Source: JAFDZW01 sp964404255 (GTDB taxonomy: Bacteria > Bacteroidota > Ignavibacteria > Palsa-1295). Taken from it: 64,000 bases of DNA. The DNA lies in NCBI GenBank assembly GCA_964404255.1, contig CAYOJJ010000003.1, positions 172,181 through 236,180 of the forward strand, read 5' to 3'. Positions 33,630 to 41,387 of this stretch are shown in pieces. Numbering within the stretch: the stretch's first letter is position 1; each line of letters begins with the position of its first letter. The translations under genes were made by a program, and so were the position numbers. Under the pieces are notes generated by a model. That model was not told where the DNA came from. It did not search any database and was given only the letters and a program-made list of their open reading frames with translations.

Positions 33630-34820
33630 TTATCGTGCTCCCGAAGATTGGAGCACAGGAAGCACTACCGATGATCCGGTGATCTGAATATCATGCTCCC
33701 GGGGTGACTTATCTTCAATCGAAACAATATCATAGCGTTGAATATCGAAAAATGTCTTGTTCTCGGCTGTCTTATCACGTTTATTCAGGATATATTCCTC
33801 CCGGCCATCACTATCGCAAAGAATGGCTCGGGTGCGGCCTTTTTCATCGAAGCGCTCGCTTACTACCCTTGAGAGCTGAGTTATCCGCAACGCATCAGAT
33901 AGTGTCATTCCCGCTCTGTTCAATGTTACATACGTGCTCTTCAAGGAAAGACGCAGATTCCCTGTTTCATCATCGATTGTTTTGATAAAGCCGGGCCGCT
34001 GCCATTTATATTCGCTATGGCACCAGTTATCTTCATCGCTTAGTGCAGGACACTGTTGTTGCCGGGTACAGGGCGCATAGACTGTCCATCCCTGCTCAAC
34101 AGCTTTATCGCGAAACGATAGTACTCCTCGCGATTCCGCTCTTGTCGCCGGATCGATAATAATGAATACTCCATCATCGGTTAACCATTGGGGAAGTAGA
34201 TCGAGTAGGTTCAGCTTTGACTCATCGGAAAGCTCGTTCAAGGTATTCATGATAATGATAAGATCATACCGCTTATCAAACGAGGATTTGCTCAGTGCTT
34301 CAAGATCGAGCAACGAAGTTTTTAATAATGTCTTCGCATCAGTGCGCCTGGAGATAGCAGTATGAAAAGCCGTTATGCTTTTGAGATTCTCAGGGACGGA
34401 ATCGACAGCATGAAGATCGCAGGAGAGCTGATATTGCTCTTCGGCAAGAAAGGACAGCAATCCCCACAGTCCAGCACCCGTACCCGAACCGAGATCAAGA
34501 ACCGATAGCGAGTCCCTGCGCTCAAAGAAACCGCTATAAGAAAGCTCTCGTAGCGGCGGTACGATCTTAAGGAAATTAGTAGTGGTAAAATATAACTGAT
34601 ACGCCGCGTGAAGATCGGCATTGCTTAAATAAGAATGTTCGAGAAAAGCGGAGCGGCCTTTAGTGAGCCCTTTGCTAAGCGCGGCAACCGCTTTTGCCAC
34701 CGCCGTTAGCTTCGAACGTACCGCTTTGCTCTTGATGCTATCGTCGTCAAGACGCAAACGAAGAACCTCTTCGAGCGTTTCAGTGTAGAGTGCTGGCGGA
34801 AACAGTACCGATCGTTTCAT
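33630..34820 (-). CDS. Rsm22-like ribosomal methyltransferase family protein
   Basis: 396 residues from the ATG at 34820 (MKRSVLFPPALYTETLEEVL). The methyltransferase core has the AdoMet motif VLDLGSGTGAGLWGLL and MNTLNELSD. The cysteine cluster YAPCTRQQQCPALSDEDNWC matches the CP-C-WCH segment of Rsm22/mitochondrial METTL17-like proteins, which bind an Fe-S cluster and help small-subunit assembly. It would act on the ribosome or rRNA; activity in bacteria is little known. The start codon overlaps that of the divergent mtgA (CATG at 34818-34821); an earlier ATG at 34895 would increase the overlap to 77 bp. Confidence 0.75.
   Translation of the reverse strand: MKRSVLFPPALYTETLEEVLRLRLDDDSIKSKAVRSKLTAVAKAVAALSKGLTKGRSAFLEHSYLSNADLHAAYQLYFTTTNFLKIVPPLRELSYSGFFERRDSLSVLDLGSGTGAGLWGLLSFLAEEQYQLSCDLHAVDSVPENLKSITAFHTAISRRTDAKTLLKTSLLDLEALSKSSFDKRYDLIIIMNTLNELSDESKLNLLDLLPQWLTDDGVFIIIDPATRAESRGVLSFRDKAVEQGWTVYAPCTRQQQCPALSDEDNWCHSEYKWQRPGFIKTIDDETGNLRLSLKSTYVTLNRAGMTLSDALRITQLSRVVSERFDEKGRTRAILCDSDGREEYILNKRDKTAENKTFFDIQRYDIVSIEDKSPREHDIQITGSSVVLPVLQSSGAR
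33635..33656. promoter_or_regulatory. Second inverted repeat GTGCTCC-N8-GGAGCAC
   Basis: This copy overlaps the last codons of the Rsm22-like gene. Together with the first it brackets a very AT-rich 100-bp stretch with repeated TGCAA words. A degenerate half-site (ATGCTCCC) follows near 33693. Confidence 0.45.
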
Positions 34821-35577
34821 GGAAATTGTAGTCGAGCGCCCACCACAACCGAAATCGGACGAACATCGCTCCATCTGGAAGCGAATCTGGAGCATTGCCT
34901 GGAAGGTAGCCGTCGCTGCTCTTATTATTCCGATCTTTCAGGTTCTTATCCTTCGGTTCATCAATCCTCCGTTTTCTACGATGATGCTCTATAAGAGCAT
35001 TGGTAATTTATTCAGCGGCGAACAGGCCAGTTTTTCTCATACCAATATCTCCTGGGATGAAATGCCGGATTCCTTTATTCAGGCAGTGATCGCGGGTGAA
35101 GATCAGAAATTTTTTCAGCATAATGGTTTCGATTGGGATGCGATCGAGCAAGCAAAGCGCGATCACGAGCGCCACCCCAACCGCCCGATGCGCGGAGCGA
35201 GCACCATCTCCCAGCAAACCGCAAAAAACCTGTTCTTACCTCCCTGGCGATCGTTCATCCGAAAAGGTATCGAAGCCTACTATACTTTTCTTATCGAACA
35301 CCTTTGGAGCAAGCAGCGCATCGTGCAGATGTATGCTAATATTGTGGAATTGGCACCAAATATTTACGGGATCGAAGCCGGAGCCGAATATCATTTCCAT
35401 AAACCGGCCTCAAAACTTACTCCGGGTGAATCGGCACAACTTGCAGCCGTATTACCAAACCCAATCCGATGGAGCGCTTCAAGACCAACTCCTTATATTC
35501 AAAGGAGATCCAGCCGCATTTTACGCCAGATGCGCGGCCTGCCGGCCGATGAGGACGAGGATGGCGAGCCGGATTGA
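34819..35577 (+). CDS. mtgA: Monofunctional peptidoglycan glycosyltransferase
   Basis: 252 residues. One N-terminal membrane anchor (about 24-47) and a GT51 domain. The catalytic glutamate is Glu94 in AVIAGEDQKFFQHNGFDW; further GT51 motifs are RGASTISQQTAKNLFL (125-140), RKGIEAYYTFLIEHLWSKQRI and GIEAGAEYHFHKPASKL...PGESAQLAAVLPNP. It polymerises lipid II into glycan strands on the outer face of the inner membrane. No transpeptidase domain follows, as expected for MtgA. The start codon shares bases with the divergent methyltransferase start. Confidence 0.95.
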   Translation: MEIVVERPPQPKSDEHRSIWKRIWSIAWKVAVAALIIPIFQVLILRFINPPFSTMMLYKSIGNLFSGEQASFSHTNISWDEMPDSFIQAVIAGEDQKFFQHNGFDWDAIEQAKRDHERHPNRPMRGASTISQQTAKNLFLPPWRSFIRKGIEAYYTFLIEHLWSKQRIVQMYANIVELAPNIYGIEAGAEYHFHKPASKLTPGESAQLAAVLPNPIRWSASRPTPYIQRRSSRILRQMRGLPADEDEDGEPD

Positions 35578-36000
35578 TAATAATTGTTTAATAGTAAACT
35601 GACATTTATCTGCACTACTTATCCACCACTTATAAAGTAGTTTCCTCTTATTCTGTCTAATATTTCAGACAAGCAATTTGCAATATTCTTAGTTTAACTA
35701 CCCTGTGGAAACCCGTGAAAACTGCAAAAACAGAATTTTCCTGTGGACAATACCTCATTAATACACAACTTTCACACAGACCTTATTGACCATCTATTCA
35801 TATCCACAAAGTTATGCACTTTGTTGTTAGTAAATATCAACAAGGCTTCCAGAGCCTATTTTATCGCAATATTATGTGTGGAAAAGCCCTGCTAAGCCCA
35901 TTTTTCAGTATTACCAAGAGAATATCACCTGAAAAGACCTCATTTAATAGCCCATGTATTCCTTGGGTGGTTCAAAGTCCTTGGCATTCAAGGCCGCCCG
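35578..36000. other. Candidate replication origin / DnaA-box cluster
   Basis: A 423-bp AT-rich spacer between convergent genes, so it is not needed for promoters. DnaA-box-like 9-mers occur at 35619-35627 (TTATCCACC), 35742-35750 (TTGTCCACA, minus), 35800-35808 (ATATCCACA), 35812-35820 (TTATGCACT) and 35877-35885 (TTTTCCACA, minus), with a weaker one at 35704-35712. Most are one mismatch from TTATCCACA. AT-rich tracts that could unwind lie at both edges. It is either oriC or a DnaA-titration or regulatory locus. Confidence 0.5.
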
Positions 36001-36795
36001 TTATTTTGTTTCTTTGAGCCAGCGTTCTACAACGGTCTTGGCGGCCATATTAGCATCTTTACCGGCACGGAAGCAGCGCTTCCATTCGCCCGGTTTTGTT
36101 TCATATTCGGCATCAACAAATGTTTTAACACCATTTTCCGCGGTCTTTAATTCTGCATCGAAGTTAACACTCGAAACCAGATCGAGATAATCCTGAAGGC
36201 GGGAGCGTATCAGTGTCCTTCCGCCATCATCAGGATAAGTCTCTTCCCATTTGGAAAGAGCTTCATTATAGGTATCGAGCTTCTCTTTATATTCCTGGCG
36301 TAATGCTTCATCCATTGCAGAAGCCTGCTCCGGGCTAAGGCCGGGCTGTTGAGCGGCCGCGGCTTTGAGAGCATCGACATATTCCTGAAGCTGCTTGCGT
36401 TGATCTGCCGGTGCCTTGGCGACGTTTTGCTCCGCTTCTTTTATTTGCTCCTGTTGTGCCTGCAGCTGCTGCTTCATTACCTCTGCCGTCGAGGTCGGCG
36501 GATCGGGAGGGGCTGGCTTACGGCTTTTACGGTATTCAGCATAGGCTTGTTTGAAGGCTGGCGAAGTAGAATATTCCCGCGCAAGCTGCAGCAGATCGGT
36601 AGCGATAGTTGTCCGCGCAGTAACAGCTACTTTCGAAAGCGAGGCTGGCCCGGCAAGAGCATCATTAAGAATGCTCGAATTAATATACTCGATAGCCCCA
36701 TCGCGGGTAATGCCTAATAGCTGAAGAGAATTATCCAGCGTGAGATAACAAAAACCTACCATTGAGCAGGTGAGCGCCAAAAGATACCGTTTCAT
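36001..36795 (-). CDS. Exported helical protein, paralogue A
   Basis: 264 residues. It has an N-terminal signal sequence (MKRYLLALTCSMVGFCYLTL), a long coiled-coil-like Gln/Ala-rich middle (about 110-165, QQLQAQQEQIKEAEQNVAK) and a C-terminal part with GEWKRCFRAGKDANMAA. The same layout recurs in the gene at 37510-38319: EYINSS/NYIKTS, LAREYSTSPAFKQAYAEYRK / IAREYTQSPAFKQWYAEIRK, WKRCFRAGKDAN / WKRCYRAGKEAN. The two are clearly paralogues of an unknown periplasmic family. The function is not recognised. Confidence 0.75.
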   Translation of the reverse strand: MKRYLLALTCSMVGFCYLTLDNSLQLLGITRDGAIEYINSSILNDALAGPASLSKVAVTARTTIATDLLQLAREYSTSPAFKQAYAEYRKSRKPAPPDPPTSTAEVMKQQLQAQQEQIKEAEQNVAKAPADQRKQLQEYVDALKAAAAQQPGLSPEQASAMDEALRQEYKEKLDTYNEALSKWEETYPDDGGRTLIRSRLQDYLDLVSSVNFDAELKTAENGVKTFVDAEYETKPGEWKRCFRAGKDANMAAKTVVERWLKETK

Positions 36796-36892
36796 GACTG
36801 GTGCAGCAGGGATGATATAAATATAAGCATGCCTTTAAAAGACACGCTTATGCTAACATCGGCTGCAGAAAAATCGTCAAAACATAAAAAAA

Positions 36893-36913
36893 GCCGGGGC
36901 AACACGCCCCGGC
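36893..36913 (-). terminator. Terminator of the barrel-protein gene
   Basis: GCCGGGGC pairs with GCCCCGGC around AACAC; on the minus strand a run of seven T follows. Confidence 0.8.
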
Positions 36914-36951
36914 CTCACGCTATAAACCATTCGATCAACCGATCGAAACAG

Positions 36952-37482
36952 TTATGGATAAAATCTGATACCGGCTCCGATATCAAAGGCCACACCGAAT
37001 CCGGGTGCTATACCGATGAGCGGCCCCATTTCGAGGAAGAGTTCGATAGGAGTATTTCTCGGAACGACATTCAACCCAAGCATTACTCTGGCAGCAACAC
37101 CAAGCCCGCCATCGGTACGGTAATAAAATACATCGCCATGGCGGGTATAATAGCCATAGTAAAAGCCCTGGCCAAATCCGAGTGCCAGTCCGGGTCCGGC
37201 ATACATCTTCACTACATTCGAGCGGAAGGCATTAAAATGCCAATCATAGTCGATACCGATACGTGGAGAGCCAAAATACGAACCGCCAATGGAACCAACA
37301 AACGCCTGATCGGGTGCAGTCCAGAATTTAACGGTTCCTCCGAGCGGTTCACCGACAATAATACCGAATCCAAAATCACGGCCCAGCGGCCCTTGCGCAG
37401 AAGCAGGTCTGCTGGTTATTATCATACTGATCAAAGCGGCGGCTACCCAGAATACTCTGGTCATACAATTATTATTTTTCAT
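36952..37482 (-). CDS. Predicted outer-membrane beta-barrel protein
   Basis: 176 residues with a signal peptide ending SRPASAQG. The mature part is Gly/Tyr/Phe-rich with alternating strands (FGFGIIVGEPLGGTVKFW, LALGFGQGFYYGYY, IAPGFGVAFDIGAGIRFYP) and ends in an aromatic plus Pro, as small eight-stranded barrels do. It lies between the two paralogous exported helical proteins, all on the minus strand, which suggests a shared envelope role. A frame on the opposite strand (36829-37503) was rejected because it lacks any domain features. Confidence 0.7.
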   Translation of the reverse strand: MKNNNCMTRVFWVAAALISMIITSRPASAQGPLGRDFGFGIIVGEPLGGTVKFWTAPDQAFVGSIGGSYFGSPRIGIDYDWHFNAFRSNVVKMYAGPGLALGFGQGFYYGYYTRHGDVFYYRTDGGLGVAARVMLGLNVVPRNTPIELFLEMGPLIGIAPGFGVAFDIGAGIRFYP

Positions 37483-37509
37483 GGTTCTTTTAAGGTTCAG
37501 TGATTACAC

Positions 37510-38319
37510 TTAGTGCAGCGAAGATAGCCAATCGCGGATCGGCGCCTGCACGGCATCGTTAGCTTCTTTGCCCGCGCGGTAGCAGCGTTTCCAATCGCCG
37601 GATTTCTTTTCGTAATCGGGATTAACGAAATGAGTGATCCCTTTTGCATCGGTGGTGGTCTGTGCCGAAAAATCCACGGTCGATAGCAGGGTCTGATATT
37701 GCTGCAAGCGGTATTTAATAATCATCGTCGGATCTTCCGGATAGACCATCTTCCAATTTATCAGGCTATCGTTATACAACTTCACATTATTCATATAGGC
37801 CTGGTTTGCAGCCATATCGGTCACGGCCGTTTGCGGCTGGGCAGCACGCTGCTGCTGGTTAAGGCCAGCCTGTTCGTTGGCTGTTTTTTGCAATTGGTCG
37901 ATATACGTTTGCATAGCGGGCCGTTCATTCTCGGGCAAGGTAGCCATCTTTTTCTGCAGTTCTTCGATCTGCGATCTTGTCTGAGCGAGTTCGGCGGCGG
38001 TCGGCCCCGGCGAGGTTATCGTTTGCTGGGGCATGTTCGGTTCATGAGCTTTGCGAATCTCCGCATACCATTGCTTAAAAGCGGGTGATTGCGTGTATTC
38101 GCGGGCGATCGATACCATATCCACAGCGATCTGGGCCTTTGCTGCTGCCGCTATTTCTTTTGCGGTCTTCGGAAACGAGAGTGTTCCGAATTCCATGCTG
38201 GTCTTGATATAATTAACGGCCGCTTCATGCTTGATCTTCAGTTGTTCGAGCGAGCTTTCCACCGAAAAATAGGCGAAGCTGCAAGCACCGAATAGTAGTA
38301 TGAGCAAGAGCTTTTTCAT
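37510..38319 (-). CDS. Exported helical protein, paralogue B
   Basis: 269 residues with signal sequence MKKLLLILLFGACSFAYFSV. It is the paralogue of the protein at 36001-36795, with the same order of segments: SSLEQLKIKHEAAVNYIKTS at the N-terminus, AREYTQSPAFKQWYAE, a Gln/Ala-rich coiled-coil middle, and WKRCYRAGKEANDAV at the end. The single conserved cysteine in WKRC may matter. Function unknown. It lies 27 bp upstream of the barrel gene, so the three genes probably form one leftward operon. The 210 bp to holB hold no gene I can support. Confidence 0.75.
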   Translation of the reverse strand: MKKLLLILLFGACSFAYFSVESSLEQLKIKHEAAVNYIKTSMEFGTLSFPKTAKEIAAAAKAQIAVDMVSIAREYTQSPAFKQWYAEIRKAHEPNMPQQTITSPGPTAAELAQTRSQIEELQKKMATLPENERPAMQTYIDQLQKTANEQAGLNQQQRAAQPQTAVTDMAANQAYMNNVKLYNDSLINWKMVYPEDPTMIIKYRLQQYQTLLSTVDFSAQTTTDAKGITHFVNPDYEKKSGDWKRCYRAGKEANDAVQAPIRDWLSSLH

Positions 38320-38529
38320 ATGATCGTGGTCTTAAAATGGCCGTATGCCGAAGATTGAAGTTAATCTGCTACTATCCATTGTTCCGAAGCCGATTGTCTC
38401 CGGCATACGACGACACTTTTACTGCATCTTCAACGACAGATAAAACTGAGAGTATCGTTGGTATTAGAGTTTACAAAAATTGTGCCGAAGCCGGATTTCT
38501 GTACATGAGGATTTTTTTATGATTAGGGC

Positions 38530-39681
38530 TCAAGCAGCCGGGACCAACGCCCGTTCTAACTCCATAATAAGCTCAAGGAGCACCGGACGAAGTTGCAATT
38601 GCAGAAATACTTTTCGCTTGGCGGCATCGACTGCATGGATAGCAGTAACAAGACCCGATGGATTTCCGAAGCGGCTGGTAAAACGACGGAGGTCTTCGAG
38701 TTGATCAGCATTAAAGACGGCACTTTCAGCACCGGAAGAAAGCGCAAGAGCATCGCGAAGCCACAGTTCTAATAGATCGAGCATCTGCTCCACATTTTGT
38801 CGTTTTTCCAAAAAGGCTCCGCCACGCTTGGGGATGATCTTATCGATCTCATCGACGGCATTCTTGCGGCTTTTCGAAAGGCCCATTCGCAAAAAGCCTA
38901 CAACCTGCTTTCGCAATTCCCCTACTTCGTCGTTAATAAGCCTTCGCGCGGCCGCATAACTTCCGCCGGATAAACGAGCGAGAAACTCCGCCTGTTGTTT
39001 TTCAAGACCATCCTCTTCTTGTAAGGACTTCGATATTTCTTCAGCGCTCAGAAGGTCGAAGCGCACATCCTGGCATCGCGAGAGGATCGTAGGATATAAT
39101 CTCGCCGGATTGGAAGAAGTGAGGATGATCAGTGTATTCTCGTGCGGCTCTTCCAGTGTTTTCAAAAAAGCATTCTGTGCCGCGGCGATCATCGTATCGG
39201 CTTCACTGATAATAACAATTCGTTTCGAGCCACGGGCGACACTTCGGGCAAGATGAGAAATAAGCTGTCGTACCTGTGGCAGCGAAATGGTGATCGCTTT
39301 AGGAATAACGATATTATAATAAGGATCGGCGGCTTTGAGAGCGATCTGCTCACGAAGGACATCAATATCGCTCGACTCATCGTCATCATCCGATGAACTG
39401 CTATCCGAAGCTTTCTGCGATTTCGCCTGCGCAAAGACGAATTCAAGCAATGGCGAAGCAAGTGCGCCGATCGCTTTACAGGATTCGCATTCGTCGCAAG
39501 CTTCGATGTTCCGTTTGCCGGGCGTCTGGCAATTGAGGGTTTTAGCTACCTCGATAGCCATTGCGTCTTTGCCAACCCCCTCCGGGCCGGTAAATAGATA
39601 GGCATTCGGCACCTTGCCGCTTTCGAGCGCCTGCATTACAATGCGCTTTACGCGCTCCTGGCCGATAACATTACTCCACAT
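38530..39681 (-). CDS. holB: DNA polymerase III delta' subunit
   Basis: 383 residues of the clamp-loader AAA+ family. Walker A is GPEGVGKD (32-39), and the zinc knuckle uses Cys51, Cys62, Cys65 and Cys68 (CDECESC). The sensor/ISEADTM segment and FLKTLEEPHENTLIILTS follow. It acts in the clamp loader with DnaX and HolA, loading the sliding clamp. An acidic low-complexity insert (SSSSDDDDESSDID) near residues 95-110 is unusual and probably a disordered loop. The catalytic-type Walker B is weak, as expected for delta'. Divergent from the GT-C-like gene with 74 bp between. Confidence 0.88.
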   Translation of the reverse strand: MWSNVIGQERVKRIVMQALESGKVPNAYLFTGPEGVGKDAMAIEVAKTLNCQTPGKRNIEACDECESCKAIGALASPLLEFVFAQAKSQKASDSSSSDDDDESSDIDVLREQIALKAADPYYNIVIPKAITISLPQVRQLISHLARSVARGSKRIVIISEADTMIAAAQNAFLKTLEEPHENTLIILTSSNPARLYPTILSRCQDVRFDLLSAEEISKSLQEEDGLEKQQAEFLARLSGGSYAAARRLINDEVGELRKQVVGFLRMGLSKSRKNAVDEIDKIIPKRGGAFLEKRQNVEQMLDLLELWLRDALALSSGAESAVFNADQLEDLRRFTSRFGNPSGLVTAIHAVDAAKRKVFLQLQLRPVLLELIMELERALVPAA

Positions 39682-39742
39682 TAGTAGTGCAAAAATACCG
39701 CCATCGGGAGCATAGCCCCCTGAGTAAGTGGTTTTACCACCG

Positions 39743-39750
39743 TATCTTTG
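39743..39750 (+). promoter_or_regulatory. -7 element TATCTTTG, apparently leaderless start
   Basis: TATCTTTG matches TAnnTTTG and is followed by CGTAG and the ATG at 39756, so the transcript should begin at or next to the start codon. Confidence 0.55.
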
Positions 39751-39755
39751 CGTAG

Positions 39756-41345
39756 ATGTTTTCTGCGAGATCGGTACGAATCCTGCTCATACTCTTTACG
39801 ATCGGCATTCTTGGCGGGATGCTCTTCTATCCATTTGGTTACGATCAGGCGGCCTTTACCGTGGCCGGAGATATGAGCATCCGTCACGGTGCCGTTTCCT
39901 ATCGTGACTTCCTCGATACCAAGCCGCCGCTTATTTTTATTATCTATGGTGTCTCCTCGCTTATCTTCGGATATAATGAGATCGCGATCAGGATATTCGA
40001 TGTACTCTATCATCTGGCAACGCTCTGGTTCTTTTATACATTGTTGAAGCGGACAGTAAATGATGAATGGATCGCTTTCGGCTCAGTAGTCTTTTATGCC
40101 ATTATTTATGTGACGAGCGGTTTCTGGATGACAGCCCAGGCCGAATCCTTTGCCCTACTCCCTTCGCTTATTCTTTTTGATCAAACCGAGAAATGGCTGC
40201 AGGGGAAAACCAATACCTTTCGGGCAGCTATCATCGTAGCTATTGCAACTTCGCTCCTGTTTTTCCTAAAGTTTACATTACTTGCTGTTGCTGCCGCTTC
40301 TTTTTGCTATCTGCTGTTAAAGAAGAAAAAAGGAACGCTCGTTTTTATCAGTATAAGTCTTGGCCTATTCCTTCTTTCGGTTGTCGGGTATTTAATCTAT
40401 ATGAATGCAACCGGGGCTCTGCATCGTTTTATCGAATCCGTACAATGGCTGCAGGGATATTCCTCAATCGACTCCGTCTTCGCACTTTCAAATATCGGTA
40501 AAGAGCTGGTTCGCAAGTTTTCTATCAATACCATTTATGTGTATAGCTTAACAGGCATCGCCCTGCTCGGCATCGGGCTTGCAACTGTTTTCAAGCGCAA
40601 AGGTGAATCTGCTACTGCCTATTTGCATCTTGGCATACAGTTGTTCTTCTCTATCCTTGCCGTCATTTTCGAACGAAAGTTTTTCCAATATCAGTATGCT
40701 CGCACCTTCTGGGCTTTCGTACCTTTTGCTACGGTAGGAGTAGTTGTCTGCTGGAGGTTACTACGCCAGTGGTTAGCAAAGCGCCGGGAATTACCTATTC
40801 TTGAGCGTGGGTATCGTTATCTCGGTGTGTGTTGTATTATTGCCGTCGTGTTACTCTTTTCACCGGTTTCGCATTTGCTTTCTAATCCTCTGCATTGGGT
40901 GACGGCAAAAATCCTGAAATCACGAATGGATTTTGCGCAGGATGTAGAAAATAATTTCGGCCAGTATTATTATCGCGACCAGCAGGAAGTAGCCGATAAA
41001 CTTAAAAGCATCATGCAGCCTCAGGATAAGATCTTTTTATGGGGTAATGGAATGGGGTTATACTGCATGGCCGATCGTTACCCTACGACCTTCTGCCTGA
41101 CAAATACTCCGCTCGTTACTGCCTGGACCCCGGCTGTTTGGAAAAACGATCTGTTAAAAGATCTGGGAAATAATCCGCCACGCTTCTTTATCAGCGAGTC
41201 GGGGGACGATCGGCCTTATATAACCGGGGATTCGCTCGACTCTTACCAGCACTTGCGAAACTGGAAAGAACTTAATGATTTTGTGGAAGCCCGATATGTG
41301 CAAAAAGAAAAGATCGGTCATTTTTATCTTTTCGAACGAAAGTAA
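39756..41345 (+). CDS. GT-C-type membrane glycosyltransferase, putative
   Basis: 529 residues with about ten transmembrane segments. After the first helix comes YDQAAFTVAGDMSIRHGAVSYRDFLDTKPPL, the acidic first loop and DTKPPL motif of ArnT/PMT-like GT-C enzymes, which use polyprenyl-phosphate sugars on the periplasmic face. A soluble C-terminal domain (about 410-529) follows. Likely it transfers a sugar to lipid or protein. The acceptor is unknown. A bidirectional terminator separates it from the convergent sphingolipid gene. Confidence 0.75.
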   Translation: MFSARSVRILLILFTIGILGGMLFYPFGYDQAAFTVAGDMSIRHGAVSYRDFLDTKPPLIFIIYGVSSLIFGYNEIAIRIFDVLYHLATLWFFYTLLKRTVNDEWIAFGSVVFYAIIYVTSGFWMTAQAESFALLPSLILFDQTEKWLQGKTNTFRAAIIVAIATSLLFFLKFTLLAVAAASFCYLLLKKKKGTLVFISISLGLFLLSVVGYLIYMNATGALHRFIESVQWLQGYSSIDSVFALSNIGKELVRKFSINTIYVYSLTGIALLGIGLATVFKRKGESATAYLHLGIQLFFSILAVIFERKFFQYQYARTFWAFVPFATVGVVVCWRLLRQWLAKRRELPILERGYRYLGVCCIIAVVLLFSPVSHLLSNPLHWVTAKILKSRMDFAQDVENNFGQYYYRDQQEVADKLKSIMQPQDKIFLWGNGMGLYCMADRYPTTFCLTNTPLVTAWTPAVWKNDLLKDLGNNPPRFFISESGDDRPYITGDSLDSYQHLRNWKELNDFVEARYVQKEKIGHFYLFERK

Positions 41346-41358
41346 TTATTGCAAATAA

Positions 41359-41384
41359 AAAAGGCGGCTCAACGGCCGCCTTTT
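41359..41384. terminator. Bidirectional terminator
   Basis: AAAAGGCGGC pairs with GCCGCCTTTT around TCAACG. It has A- and T-runs on both sides and serves the convergent genes ending at 41345 and 41388. Confidence 0.85.
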
Positions 41385-41387
41385 CTT

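Noticed and set aside
36829..37503. 224-codon plus-strand frame opposite the barrel gene
   Set aside because: The minus-strand frame has a signal peptide, barrel pattern and terminator; this one crosses that terminator and has shadow-like composition.
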